A DNA stretch of 46,347 nt from Sphaerospermopsis aphanizomenoides BCCUSP55 (GCF_001586785.1 NZ_LUFH02000047.1:1-46347); one strand, 5' to 3'. Shown: positions 36,351 through 44,379, numbered from the stretch's first letter. The notes: generated by a model from the letters alone, not told the origin. Translations and numbers: made by a program.

Positions 36351-37335
36351 ATTAATTATTTTAGATGTTGGACATGGCAATTGTGCATTAATTAAAGATG
36401 CCAATAATGTCATAGTTATTGACTGTCCACCCGGAGGTATTTTATCAGAAACTCTTGAGCATCTATCTGTTCAAGAAATTTTACATATTCTCATTTCCCA
36501 TTCTGATGCAGATCATATCGGAGGTATGATTGATCTATTAGCAGATGAAAATATCAAAATTCACAATGTTCACCTTAACCCTGATGCTATTAAAAAAAGT
36601 GAACTTTGGTTAGATGTACGTTCTGCTTTAAAAGATGCACAAAAACGGGGAACTAAAGTTTCATCAGAATTAACAACAGCAAAAACAGGTAGTTTAAATA
36701 TTGGTTGTGTTAATATTGAAGTTATTGCACCAACACCAGAATTAATTTTAGGTGGTGCTGGAGGAACAGATTTCCGAGGAAAAAAACTAACATCTAATTC
36801 TGTATCTGCCGTTATTGGTGTGGTTCATAATGAACATAGAATAGCTATATTAGCAGGAGACATTGATCAAGTAGGATTTGAGAATCTAATTCAAGACTCA
36901 ATTTCTTTGAATGCTGACATACTTGTGTATCCCCATCATGGTGGCAAACCTGGAAGTGCAGATGCTAAAACTTTTGCCCAAGAATTTTGTAGTTTTTTCA
37001 AACCACAGCTAATCGTATTCTCCATAGATCGAAATCGTTTTAGTAATCCTCGTCCAGAAATAATAGAGGGATTACGTTCTGTTTTACCAGATGCTCATAT
37101 TCTATGTACTCAGTTATCTACACAATGCGCTGCTAGTCTTCCCACTTCACAACCTATACATTTGAGTAACATTCCCGCTAAAGGTTTAGTTAGTAATAGT
37201 TGTTGTGGTGGAAGTACTATAATTAAATTAGATGGTAGTAGTACAATTTATGATCAAATAGATTTACATAAGGAATTTGTTGAGCAAGTAAGTAGCCCAA
37301 TATGTCGGAAATACTCAATTCTCAACCAAATTTAA
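36328..37335 (+). CDS. ComEC-like metallo-beta-lactamase-fold hydrolase
   Basis: A 335-residue soluble hydrolase. It has the hallmarks of the MBL domain found in ComEC/Rec2: LDVGHGNCALI, ISHSDADHIGG (metal ligands H58, D60, D62, H63), ILAGDID and VYPHHGGKPGS. In ComEC this domain is thought to be a DNase; here it is free of the membrane channel. A C-terminal extension is rich in cysteine (CTQLSTQC, SNSCCGGS) and may form another metal site. Start may be 36328, 36334 or 36337. It overlaps both neighbours in the operon. Likely effector of the module (inference); RNase or small-molecule hydrolase activity is also possible. Confidence 0.87.
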   Translation: MKMMDSPELIILDVGHGNCALIKDANNVIVIDCPPGGILSETLEHLSVQEILHILISHSDADHIGGMIDLLADENIKIHNVHLNPDAIKKSELWLDVRSALKDAQKRGTKVSSELTTAKTGSLNIGCVNIEVIAPTPELILGGAGGTDFRGKKLTSNSVSAVIGVVHNEHRIAILAGDIDQVGFENLIQDSISLNADILVYPHHGGKPGSADAKTFAQEFCSFFKPQLIVFSIDRNRFSNPRPEIIEGLRSVLPDAHILCTQLSTQCAASLPTSQPIHLSNIPAKGLVSNSCCGGSTIIKLDGSSTIYDQIDLHKEFVEQVSSPICRKYSILNQI

Positions 37336-37799
37336 ATCAAATTATTCGACCAATTATTGGCGAAACTTGCCATCAAGTGAGATTTAGTTATGGGGATGAA
37401 TTACGATTACATTTTGGTGAAATGAAACCTTATAATCATCCTAAATTAAAACATTTACGTAAAGGAAGCTGGCAACTTAGCACTAGGGCAACACCTTGGT
37501 TTTTAATGCATAATAATATGTTTTTATTTCTTCCATTATTACCAAAATTAACTACAGATCATGCTCAAGTCGCGTTACAATGTTTTTTAGAAAACAAAAA
37601 ACTAACTAATTTTGTCATTGATCCTAATAATTTTCAACTAACTTTATCCTTTGAAGATAGTTACGAACTGGTATTAGAACCAGATTTAGAAGATGATTCT
37701 GGTCTTGCTTATTGGGAACTATTAATGCCAAATGAGCAGATTTTAATAGTCGGACCCGGACAGTTTTGGGAATGTAAATCAATCCATGAAACTGCTTAA
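37302..37799 (+). CDS. Small protein of unknown function, last gene of the module
   Basis: 165 residues, soluble, beta-rich. Characteristic stretches RFSYGDELRLHFGE, GSWQLSTRATPWFLM and SGLAYWELLMP look like a conserved family, which I cannot name. Its ATG lies 34 nt inside the end of the MBL gene, the deepest overlap in the operon, so it is translated with it. It could be a specificity, inhibitor or immunity-like partner. No catalytic motif seen. Confidence 0.72.
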   Translation: MSEILNSQPNLNQIIRPIIGETCHQVRFSYGDELRLHFGEMKPYNHPKLKHLRKGSWQLSTRATPWFLMHNNMFLFLPLLPKLTTDHAQVALQCFLENKKLTNFVIDPNNFQLTLSFEDSYELVLEPDLEDDSGLAYWELLMPNEQILIVGPGQFWECKSIHETA

Positions 37800-37911
37800 T
37801 CAGGAGAGGTAGACTCAATTAAATTGGGTGTATATCAACATCATATCCCCGACTCATAACCATATTTTGTCATTAATACATCAACTTATGACAGAAGTTG
37901 GGGGTATTTAA

Positions 37912-37953
37912 ATCCTGTAAATCCTTAAATCCTGGATATCCTGATTCAGACAA
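37912..37953. repeat. 42-bp ATCCTG repeat, copy 3
   Basis: ATCCTGTAAATCCTTAAATC and continuation ending GATTCAGACAA. It lies 112 nt after the four-gene operon and ends at the base before the stop codon of the broken nuclease gene on the other strand. Confidence 0.8.
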
Positions 37954-38568
37954 TCATTCTACTTCCAAAATTCCCACTAATATATGACCAATTTCTTCAA
38001 TATCATCTGGTATTGTAAACAGCGTGATATCTTGCGTAATTTGTTTTTGATCACGTTCTAATTTACCAAAACGCCAAATTTCTCCAGTGGTGACAGCACC
38101 ATAAAAAATATCTTTATTTTCTTCAATTTCTGATAAAGCTATTAACTCTACTGCGAGTTGGGTAAAACCTCTGCTTAAATCATCGTTTTTTGCTTATATT
38201 ACTAATAAACTTTGGTGAGAACGTAACAAATAATCGAGATTTCCTTTTAACCAATTATTGACATTAACCGCATATTCAATTTTTAACTGACATCGACAAT
38301 GGGTAATCACTTCTAATAATAAAGGTGAAACTAAGGTTTCTCGTCTTGCAGTTTCATTGTTTAAACTTACCAATGGTAAAAAAGAAATAATTTTATTTTT
38401 GATGGCGGTAATATTTTCTAACCGGTTAGATGTATGTGGTAAAATTAGAGATTTTTTAGTAAATTTATAACCCAGTTCTGCTATTATTTCTTCTGAATCA
38501 TAAGGTAGTTCAAAGTAAGATCGAAAAGTGTAAGATTCTCCTTCTTGAAGAATTTTTTGTTTAGTCAT
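37954..38568 (-). pseudogene. Broken PD-(D/E)XK restriction-like nuclease gene
   Basis: From the ATG at 38568 a frame of 124 codons ends at TAA (38194-38196), but the same frame continues open for 79 more codons to TGA at 37954. The pieces join as LDYLLRSHQSLLVI-stop-AKNDDLSRGFTQLAVEL. This looks like a nuclease core with D ... (E)xK, in which the glutamate codon (GAA) became TAA: the lost residue is the catalytic acid of the ExK motif. The later part (AVTTGEIWRFGKL, EIGHILVGILE) fits type-I-restriction-like or uncharacterised nuclease families. One base change would restore it, so the loss is recent or is a sequencing error. It sits next to the four-gene module, on the opposite strand. Confidence 0.75.
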
Positions 38569-38679
38569 AATACACTCTAATTGAGATAAATTAGACTTGA
38601 CGAATCCCCGCATTCTAATTATATCTCTTGATTCATACTATCAACTGATAAAGGATGTCGGGGATCTAAATCTAATTAA

Positions 38680-38988
38680 TTACCTGTTTTTTGGACACTG
38701 AGGTAAGCTTTTGAGAGCGTAATAGCAATCAAAATAATTTAAAGCATCACTACTAGATTTAAAGCTACCCCTTGTCACATAACTGTCTTTTTGTGGATCT
38801 TCGTCTTTATCCCAAATCTTTAAATAGTATTTCTGACCATCATCACTAGACCATAACTCATAACGATACTCACCACCAAAACCATCACTTCTCAAGTAGT
38901 CGGCTAGTGCTGTATTGGGTACAGAAATAAGAGTAAATACGGTTAATACTGGTAGTGCAGCCGCTTTCAATATTTGAGTTGTTTTCAT
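38680..38988 (-). CDS. Small secreted protein of unknown function
   Basis: 102 residues from the ATG at 38988 (a longer frame starts at 39021 but lacks a signal-like start). Signal peptide about 1-30 (KTTQILKAAALPVLTVFTLISV, split after NTALA). The mature part is small, polar and aromatic (YRYELWSSDDGQKYYLKIW) with two cysteines near the end, possibly a disulfide. No family recognised. Monocistronic. Confidence 0.7.
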   Translation of the reverse strand: MKTTQILKAAALPVLTVFTLISVPNTALADYLRSDGFGGEYRYELWSSDDGQKYYLKIWDKDEDPQKDSYVTRGSFKSSSDALNYFDCYYALKSLPQCPKNR

Positions 38989-39309
38989 GAATACACAGAA
39001 AATCGCTTGAATCCCAAGCATACCGTAATTGCGTATCCGTGTCTAGATATAAATAAGCAACTTTATTTCAGGTTTGTAAAAACTTTATTTTGTACATTTG
39101 TGTCTTAGCGTAAAGCAAAAATTCTCACATCCTCAAGATAGATATCTTTTCACTGAAACTATGTAACAATGAGAATATAAGCATCTGTCAACAAAAGTAT
39201 AGCAGGTGACAGGTGACAGTTCTAAAAGCCTTTGGGTGTCTGAGTTTTAGTTCATGTTCTTAACGGCATTGTCTACGGCTATAGAAAATTTGTTCTATCT
39301 ATAATTGCT

Positions 39310-39454
39310 GTAACTCCTGATAGCGTAGCGTGGCGTAAGCCATACTCCTGAACTCCTGATAGCGAAGCGTGGCGCAAGCCATACTCCTGAACTCCTGTAA
39401 CTCCTGATAGCGAAGCGTGGCGCAAGCCATACTCCTGTAACTCCTGTAACTCCT
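39310..39454. repeat. Block of TAACTCCTGATAGCG repeats
   Basis: Three units of CTCCTGATAGCG(T/A)AGCGTGG followed by CG(T/C)AAGCCATACTCCTG, plus extra CTCCTGTAA heptamers. Reverse-orientation relatives of the repeats at 6037-6146. Confidence 0.8.
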
Positions 39455-39460
39455 ATCCCC

Positions 39461-39466
39461 AGGAGG
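39461..39466 (+). promoter_or_regulatory. Shine-Dalgarno fixing the BtuF-like gene start
   Basis: AGGAGG is 8 nt before the ATG at 39475. The GTG at 39466 would overlap this motif, so it is not the start. Confidence 0.7.
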
Positions 39467-39474
39467 TGGAAATT

Positions 39475-40422
39475 ATGATAGATAAAAATATAAGAATTGT
39501 CTCTTTAATTCCTAGTGCCACAGAAATAGTTGCTACTCTGGGTTTGCAAGATGCTATTGTGGGGCGATCGCATGAATGTGACTATCCTCCAGAAATAGCC
39601 CATCTTCCTGTTTGTACCCAAGCACGTTTAAATAATGAAGCTCCTAGCAACACAATTCATGATGAAGTAAATAAGATATTGCAATCTGCTTTAAGTATTT
39701 ACAAAATCAAAATTGATGTTCTTGAAAAATTACAACCTACTCACATTCTGACTCAAGACCAGTGTGATGTTTGTGCAGTCAGCTTACCACAAGTAGAAAA
39801 AGCTGTTAGCGAACTAACCCACACCAAACCCCAAATTATTTCCTTACAACCTAATACACTGCGGGATGTATGGGGTAATATTGAGCGAGTCGGTCAAACC
39901 TTTGGTGTTGATTCAGTAAAAATACTAGAAAATCTCGAAGCTCGCGTAAAAATTTGTAATCGTAAAATTCAAGGACTTTCGATTACAGAAATGCCTACAG
40001 TCGCTTGTATTGAGTGGACTGACCCTTTAATGACAGCTGCAAATTGGATTCCTGAACTCATCAACTTGGCAGGTGGACAAACTTTGTTTAGCTGTAGCGG
40101 CAAACCTTCTGCCCGTTTAAACTGGGAAACATTGATTGCCAGTAATCCCGATGTCATCATTTTGATGCCCTGTGGCTTTGACTTACAACGAACCCAGCAA
40201 GAAGCAAAATTGTTAACTCAGCGTCCAGAGTGGGAAAAATTACACGCTGTTAAAGCTGGGAGAGTGTTCATCACTGATGGCAATGCTTACTTTAACCGTC
40301 CTGGACCACGCCTAGTAGATTCTGTAGAAATATTAGCAGAAATCTTGCACCCAGACATTTTTGAATATGGTTATAAAGGTACTGGGTGGCAAACTTTCTA
40401 CAACTCAAATTCATCTCATTAA
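39475..40422 (+). CDS. BtuF-like cobalamin/metal-chelate-binding protein
   Basis: A 315-residue protein of the BtuF/FhuD-type solute-binding fold. It opens IRIVSLIPSATEIVATLGL, as in B12-binding BtuF, then RSHECDYPPEI, THILTQDQCDVC (a cysteine-rich stretch) and the closing NRPGPRLVDSVEILAEIL. No signal peptide precedes the fold, so it is probably cytoplasmic, as are many cyanobacterial and archaeal members. No transporter genes are beside it. It may bind a corrinoid or act in corrinoid salvage or trafficking. Start fixed by AGGAGG. Confidence 0.88.
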   Translation: MIDKNIRIVSLIPSATEIVATLGLQDAIVGRSHECDYPPEIAHLPVCTQARLNNEAPSNTIHDEVNKILQSALSIYKIKIDVLEKLQPTHILTQDQCDVCAVSLPQVEKAVSELTHTKPQIISLQPNTLRDVWGNIERVGQTFGVDSVKILENLEARVKICNRKIQGLSITEMPTVACIEWTDPLMTAANWIPELINLAGGQTLFSCSGKPSARLNWETLIASNPDVIILMPCGFDLQRTQQEAKLLTQRPEWEKLHAVKAGRVFITDGNAYFNRPGPRLVDSVEILAEILHPDIFEYGYKGTGWQTFYNSNSSH

Positions 40423-40522
40423 GTCAGGGAATAAAATTACAAATTACCAATTCCTAGCCCCCAGTCTTTGTTTGTCTACTCCTGGTTTATCCTTATAGGT
40501 GCAAGATATGAGATGAACTACA

Positions 40523-41071
40523 ATGACTGAACTTGGCCTGCTAATGACGGGCGTGTTAAGCACCACACAACCAACTTTGCCCCATTTGCCGGAGCATCGA
40601 CCATTTCCGAGAGAAAATGGCGTGCAGAAGTCAACAAATAGTCAGTTATCTCAATTAAATTTTACTTCTCAAATTACACCACCCGAATTCATAAAAACAG
40701 ATGGCAGGGAGCAACCTAATATGTCAGCCCTGACAATTAAGCGGGAAAAAATATTAGCGCAAGTTAAACAAAAGTACCTGTCTCAAGCATCTTCTAAACT
40801 AGCTGATGCTCAAAATATTCCTCCAAAACAGCGGGTATTAGCCCGATACCCAGCATCTAGTCAACAATCTATGCCAACTCTACGTTTTGGTAGTGCAGGT
40901 ATATCTGTCAGAATTATGCAGAAGTTATTGGTGTCTAAAGGCTATGGTGTTCGAGTCGATGGCATATTTGGACCTCTGACAGAAGCAGCTATCAAAGCTT
41001 TTCAAAATCAGCGCAATTTATTTGTAGATGGTGTAGTTGGTCAAAGAACTTGGTGGGAGTTGTCAATTTAA
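40523..41071 (+). CDS. Peptidoglycan-binding domain protein
   Basis: 182 residues. The C-terminal 65 residues are a PG_binding_1 domain: LRFGSAGISVRIMQKLL, GIFGPLTEAAIKAFQ, VDGVVGQRTWWEL. The first 110 residues are low in order and rich in Pro, Gln and Ser, with no signal peptide, so export is not evident. No hydrolase domain is fused. Likely binds cell-wall glycan or stem peptide; where it acts is unclear. Confidence 0.88.
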   Translation: MTELGLLMTGVLSTTQPTLPHLPEHRPFPRENGVQKSTNSQLSQLNFTSQITPPEFIKTDGREQPNMSALTIKREKILAQVKQKYLSQASSKLADAQNIPPKQRVLARYPASSQQSMPTLRFGSAGISVRIMQKLLVSKGYGVRVDGIFGPLTEAAIKAFQNQRNLFVDGVVGQRTWWELSI

Positions 41072-41259
41072 CTTCTCCTGACCACAGTATAGGCAAGGTA
41101 ATGATAATTACTTTCTTGTTTTCTGTGGTTTAAGTTCCATCTTTCTTCTAGGAATTTTCTAAGGCTTAATGTGCGTTAAAAATAAAAACACTTAAGGAAG
41201 CTGATACAGTCCATCAACTTCCATAAGCAAGCATTTTCTAGCTAATTTCACAAATCACA

Positions 41260-41334
41260 GGGCGAACGATGGGACTCGAACCCACGGATGGTGGTACCAC
41301 AAACCACTGCCTTAACCACTTGGCTACGCTCGCC
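41260..41334 (-). tRNA. tRNA-His (GUG)
   Basis: Minus-strand cloverleaf: acceptor GGCGAGC with GTTCGCC (one G-U pair), D arm GCCAAGTGGTTAAGGC, anticodon stem GTGGT/ACCAC around loop TTGTGGT giving anticodon GUG, T arm with GGTTCGAGTCC. Discriminator base is C (41260), as in tRNA-His. CCA is not encoded. The base before the first G (41335) is T on the sense strand, so the usual extra G at -1 is not encoded. Confidence 0.95.
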
Positions 41335-41451
41335 ATCCACTACTTGAATATAGCACGACCCAAAAAAATGATCAAGATTTTTTTTGCCCGAAATTGACCT
41401 AATATGTTTGTAGTCTTGAAATTGTAAAGACTTGATCACCCGCTAAAGTAT

Positions 41452-41832
41452 ATGAAAGCCTGGACTATTATTGCATCTGTAGGAGTAGCAGGAACTGCTG
41501 TCTTAGGAGTGACAATGGCCAAGACCAATCCTCCACAGGCTGAATACGAAGAATTTGCCGTACAAAAATTGACGACTTACTTAAAAACAGATTTTTGCAA
41601 GAAAACACCGAATTTCTTGCAAAATATCATAGGATTTGATTGTGAGAAATTGGTTGACTCAACTAGTCCACAAATACGAGACATTGTTGTTAGTACGACA
41701 AAAAGACAGAATTATATTGTTTTTAGTGTTTACACTACTGATTTAAAAATTGATAATTTAATACCCGGCTATAAATTTGCAACAATAGGCGCTTTTAACA
41801 ACTTTTATACTTATAAAGCTGAACAGCAATAA
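41452..41832 (+). CDS. DUF4359 small exported/membrane protein
   Basis: 126 residues. An N-terminal hydrophobic helix (about 3-23, WTIIASVGVAGTAVLGVTMA) anchors or exports it. The rest fits DUF4359: AEYEEFAVQKLTTYLK, two cysteines (FCKK, GFDCEK), then FSVYTTDL and PGYKFATIGAFNNFY. Cyanobacterial family of unknown role. It lies 42 nt before the kinase-GUN4 gene in the same direction, so they could share a transcript. Confidence 0.85.
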   Translation: MKAWTIIASVGVAGTAVLGVTMAKTNPPQAEYEEFAVQKLTTYLKTDFCKKTPNFLQNIIGFDCEKLVDSTSPQIRDIVVSTTKRQNYIVFSVYTTDLKIDNLIPGYKFATIGAFNNFYTYKAEQQ

Positions 41833-41874
41833 ATAATGGGTGATTGGGAAAAAATGACTAATGACTACTAACCA

Positions 41875-43398
41875 ATGAGTTGTTGTACTGCTTGTATCTA
41901 CCTGTATAATCCGAATGATGCTCGATTCTGCATCAAATGTGGTAAGCCACTATTATTGAAAGAACGCTATTTTCCGCTGTATCCCATTGGTAGCGGTGGT
42001 TTTGGCAGAACTTTTTTGGCTATAGATGAACACATACCGTCTAAACCCAAATGTGTAATTAAACAATTTTATTTTCCAGATGCCAATCAGGCAAATTTTG
42101 CCAAGGCTGTGGAATTGTTTCGTCAGGAAGCAGCGCGGTTAGATGAGTTACGACATCCCCAAATTCCCCAATTATTGGCACACTTTGAACAAGACAATCA
42201 GTTGTATTTGGTCCAGGAATTAATTGTCGGACAAAATTTAGCGCAGGAATTGCAAGCGCAAGGTGTGTTTAGTGAAGTGCATATTTGGCAATTACTCACA
42301 GATTTATTACCTGTGCTGCAATTTATCCATTCTCGACAAGTGATTCACCGGGATATCAAGCCAGCAAATATTATGCGAAGATATACCTGTAACCTGGGGA
42401 ATGAAACTGCATATCCTCCACCAATCTCCAATGCGGCACTATCACATAAAGGTTCTACCATGACTATTGGTGGACTGGAAGCTTTTTCTTTTCAACCAAA
42501 ACAAGGTAAAACTTCACCTGCTTATCCAATAAAAACCACAAATCTCAGCCGTAACTCTGCACCAGGGGAGCTAGTCTTAATTGATTTTGGCGTTGCCAAA
42601 CAAATTACGGCTACCGCTTTGGCACATACAGGTACAACAGTGGGGAGTGCGGAATATATAGCTCCTGAACAAATGCGGGGTAAAGCTTTACCAGCGAGTG
42701 ATCTTTATAGTCTGGGTGTAACTTGCATTTACCTATTAACTGGTGTTTCTCCCTTTGAGTTGTTTGATGTCACGAGCGATCGCTGGGTATGGCAAAATTA
42801 TCTACTTCCTGAAAATCCTGTTTCTGAGCGTTTGTCTGCAATTCTGAATCAACTCCTGCAAAATGCCCTCTCTCAACGCTACAAATCTGCTACCGAAGTT
42901 TTAGCAGCACTCAACACAAAAGCAAAACCAATTCAACAACTACCAGTTAATGCCCTGTATTCAGCCGCAGGAGTTGATTACAAACGGTTAAACGAATTAC
43001 TCAAGGCTAAAAAATGGCAACAAGCAGATCAAGAAACTTGGGTGGTGATGCGTCAGGCTTTATCTAAACCTGTGGGCAAATATCTATTTAATAGTGACTT
43101 AGAAAAATTGCCTTGTGAAGATTTACAGATGATTGATCAGTTGTGGACAAAATACAGTCAAGGGCGTTTTGGTTTTAGCGTCCAAGTACAAATATATGAA
43201 AGCTGTGGTAGAGATTATGGTCAGTTTTGCGCTACTGTTGGCTGGGATCTCACCAAATCTAGTTCTTCCACCCAGAATCTATTTTTTATTTGGTCATCAG
43301 TACCCAAAGGAAATTTACCTTCACATCCTTGGGTGGGAGGTACTAAACCCTGGGAACACATGAATACTTTGGGCGCTGTGCTTTTGAAAATGCGGTAG
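41875..43398 (+). CDS. Ser/Thr protein kinase fused to GUN4 domain
   Basis: 507 residues. A zinc-ribbon-like N-terminus (CCTAC...FCIKCG) leads to a eukaryotic-type kinase: G-loop GSGGFG (39-44), K63, HRDIKPAN (158-165), DFG (237-239), APEQ. About 70 residues separate N165 and DFG, where about 13-16 are usual, so there is a large insert rich in Pro, Ser and Thr. The C-terminal 150 residues (about 355-505) are a GUN4 domain (LLKAKKWQQADQETW...FGFSVQ...). GUN4 binds protoporphyrin and Mg-protoporphyrin and stimulates Mg-chelatase, so this fusion may link tetrapyrrole level to protein phosphorylation. Kinase-GUN4 fusions are known in cyanobacteria. Confidence 0.92.
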   Translation: MSCCTACIYLYNPNDARFCIKCGKPLLLKERYFPLYPIGSGGFGRTFLAIDEHIPSKPKCVIKQFYFPDANQANFAKAVELFRQEAARLDELRHPQIPQLLAHFEQDNQLYLVQELIVGQNLAQELQAQGVFSEVHIWQLLTDLLPVLQFIHSRQVIHRDIKPANIMRRYTCNLGNETAYPPPISNAALSHKGSTMTIGGLEAFSFQPKQGKTSPAYPIKTTNLSRNSAPGELVLIDFGVAKQITATALAHTGTTVGSAEYIAPEQMRGKALPASDLYSLGVTCIYLLTGVSPFELFDVTSDRWVWQNYLLPENPVSERLSAILNQLLQNALSQRYKSATEVLAALNTKAKPIQQLPVNALYSAAGVDYKRLNELLKAKKWQQADQETWVVMRQALSKPVGKYLFNSDLEKLPCEDLQMIDQLWTKYSQGRFGFSVQVQIYESCGRDYGQFCATVGWDLTKSSSSTQNLFFIWSSVPKGNLPSHPWVGGTKPWEHMNTLGAVLLKMR

Positions 43399-43419
43399 CC
43401 TGATTACGAGTAGATTATT

Positions 43420-43608
43420 CTAGATATCAACGTTGATATTTTCTATCTGTTTAGCGGCTTTATCCCACAACTTGGCAGTTTCTTCATCTTGCCAATGAGT
43501 TCTGAGATTTTCTGCTTTTTTGTGACATATCCGCTCTAACAACTCTAAAATTGCACCTAGTGTTACTTTATCGACCAACTCTTCTAAAGCATTCATTAAT
43601 TCTTTCAT
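43420..43608 (-). CDS. Small conserved hypothetical protein
   Basis: 62 residues, helical and charged (MKELMNALEELVDKV, LRTHWQDEETAKLWDKA). Convergent with the kinase gene and divergent from the chelatase gene. Length and pattern fit a conserved cyanobacterial family, function unknown. Probably real because composition is protein-like and no better frame is present, but no homolog is recognised. Confidence 0.6.
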   Translation of the reverse strand: MKELMNALEELVDKVTLGAILELLERICHKKAENLRTHWQDEETAKLWDKAAKQIENINVDI

Positions 43609-43647
43609 AAAAATACCTCAACCTTTAATTAATCACATTCTCAGCCC

Positions 43648-44379
43648 ATGTCATCTGCCTATCTTTTAGTATCTCACGGTAGTCGTGATCCGCGTCCAGA
43701 GATTGCCATGCACCAACTGGCAAAACTGGTCAGTCGGAAATTGCCAAATAAACAAAATTTAGTAGGTATAGCTACTTTGGAGGTAAATGTCCAACCATTA
43801 CATGAGCAAATTCAAAATTTTGCCCAAACGTCCTTGGCTTTTGGGTGCAAATGCCTAAAAATCGTCCCTTTGTTTCTGCTACCGGGAGTTCATGTGATGA
43901 CAGATATTCCCGCAGAAGTAGAATTAGCAAAAACAGCACTAGGTCAAGATATGATTATTGACCTCAAGCCATATTTAGGTAGTCATGGGAATTTAGAAAA
44001 ATTGCTGACTCCAGCAGTAGCTAATATAAAAGCAGAAGTATCAATTCTCTTAGCTCATGGTAGTCGTCGTTCTGGTTCTCAACAGCCAGTAGAAACTATA
44101 GCCAAGAAATTGGCAGCAGTAACAGCTTATTGGTCTGTACCACCCAGTTTAGAATCAAGGGTGAAAGAGTTAGTTGTGGCAGGTTATCAGCAAATTGCAA
44201 TTTTGCCATATTTTTTATTCACTGGTGGCATAACCGATGCGATCGCAGAATCTGTAGAAAAGCTAAAATTACAATTTCCTGGGGTGACGTTGCAATTAGC
44301 ACCACCTTTAGGAGCAACTACAGAACTAGCTGATATAATTTGGGATTTAGCAACAGAAGGGGAAAAAGTTTTTGGGTAA
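43648..44379 (+). CDS. CbiX/SirB-type sirohydrochlorin chelatase-like protein
   Basis: A 243-residue chelatase with two tandem half-domains. Each has a conserved SHGS/AHGSRR start (LLVSHGSRDPRP, and ILLAHGSRRSGS) with the metal-binding His, and FLLPGVHVMTDIP and YFLFTGGITDAI at the matching places. Enzymes of this family insert iron or cobalt into sirohydrochlorin to give siroheme or cobalt-sirohydrochlorin. The gene overlaps cobA by 8 nt, so it works in the same tetrapyrrole branch. The metal cannot be told from sequence. Confidence 0.9.
   Translation: MSSAYLLVSHGSRDPRPEIAMHQLAKLVSRKLPNKQNLVGIATLEVNVQPLHEQIQNFAQTSLAFGCKCLKIVPLFLLPGVHVMTDIPAEVELAKTALGQDMIIDLKPYLGSHGNLEKLLTPAVANIKAEVSILLAHGSRRSGSQQPVETIAKKLAAVTAYWSVPPSLESRVKELVVAGYQQIAILPYFLFTGGITDAIAESVEKLKLQFPGVTLQLAPPLGATTELADIIWDLATEGEKVFG

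Larger units (their letters stand above)
38989..39474. other. Intergenic region dominated by repeats
   Basis: AT-rich DNA up to about 39200, then GGTGACA repeat (39203-39219) and a dense block of CTGATAGCGAAGCGTGGCG units (39310-39454). The promoter for the downstream gene is not identifiable. Confidence 0.6.

Noticed and set aside
33577-37799. Identity with Detocs or another named two-component-like defence system
   Set aside because: The operon has a ComEC-like MBL and a double GHKL protein; I do not recall these as the Detocs components, so the name was not used.
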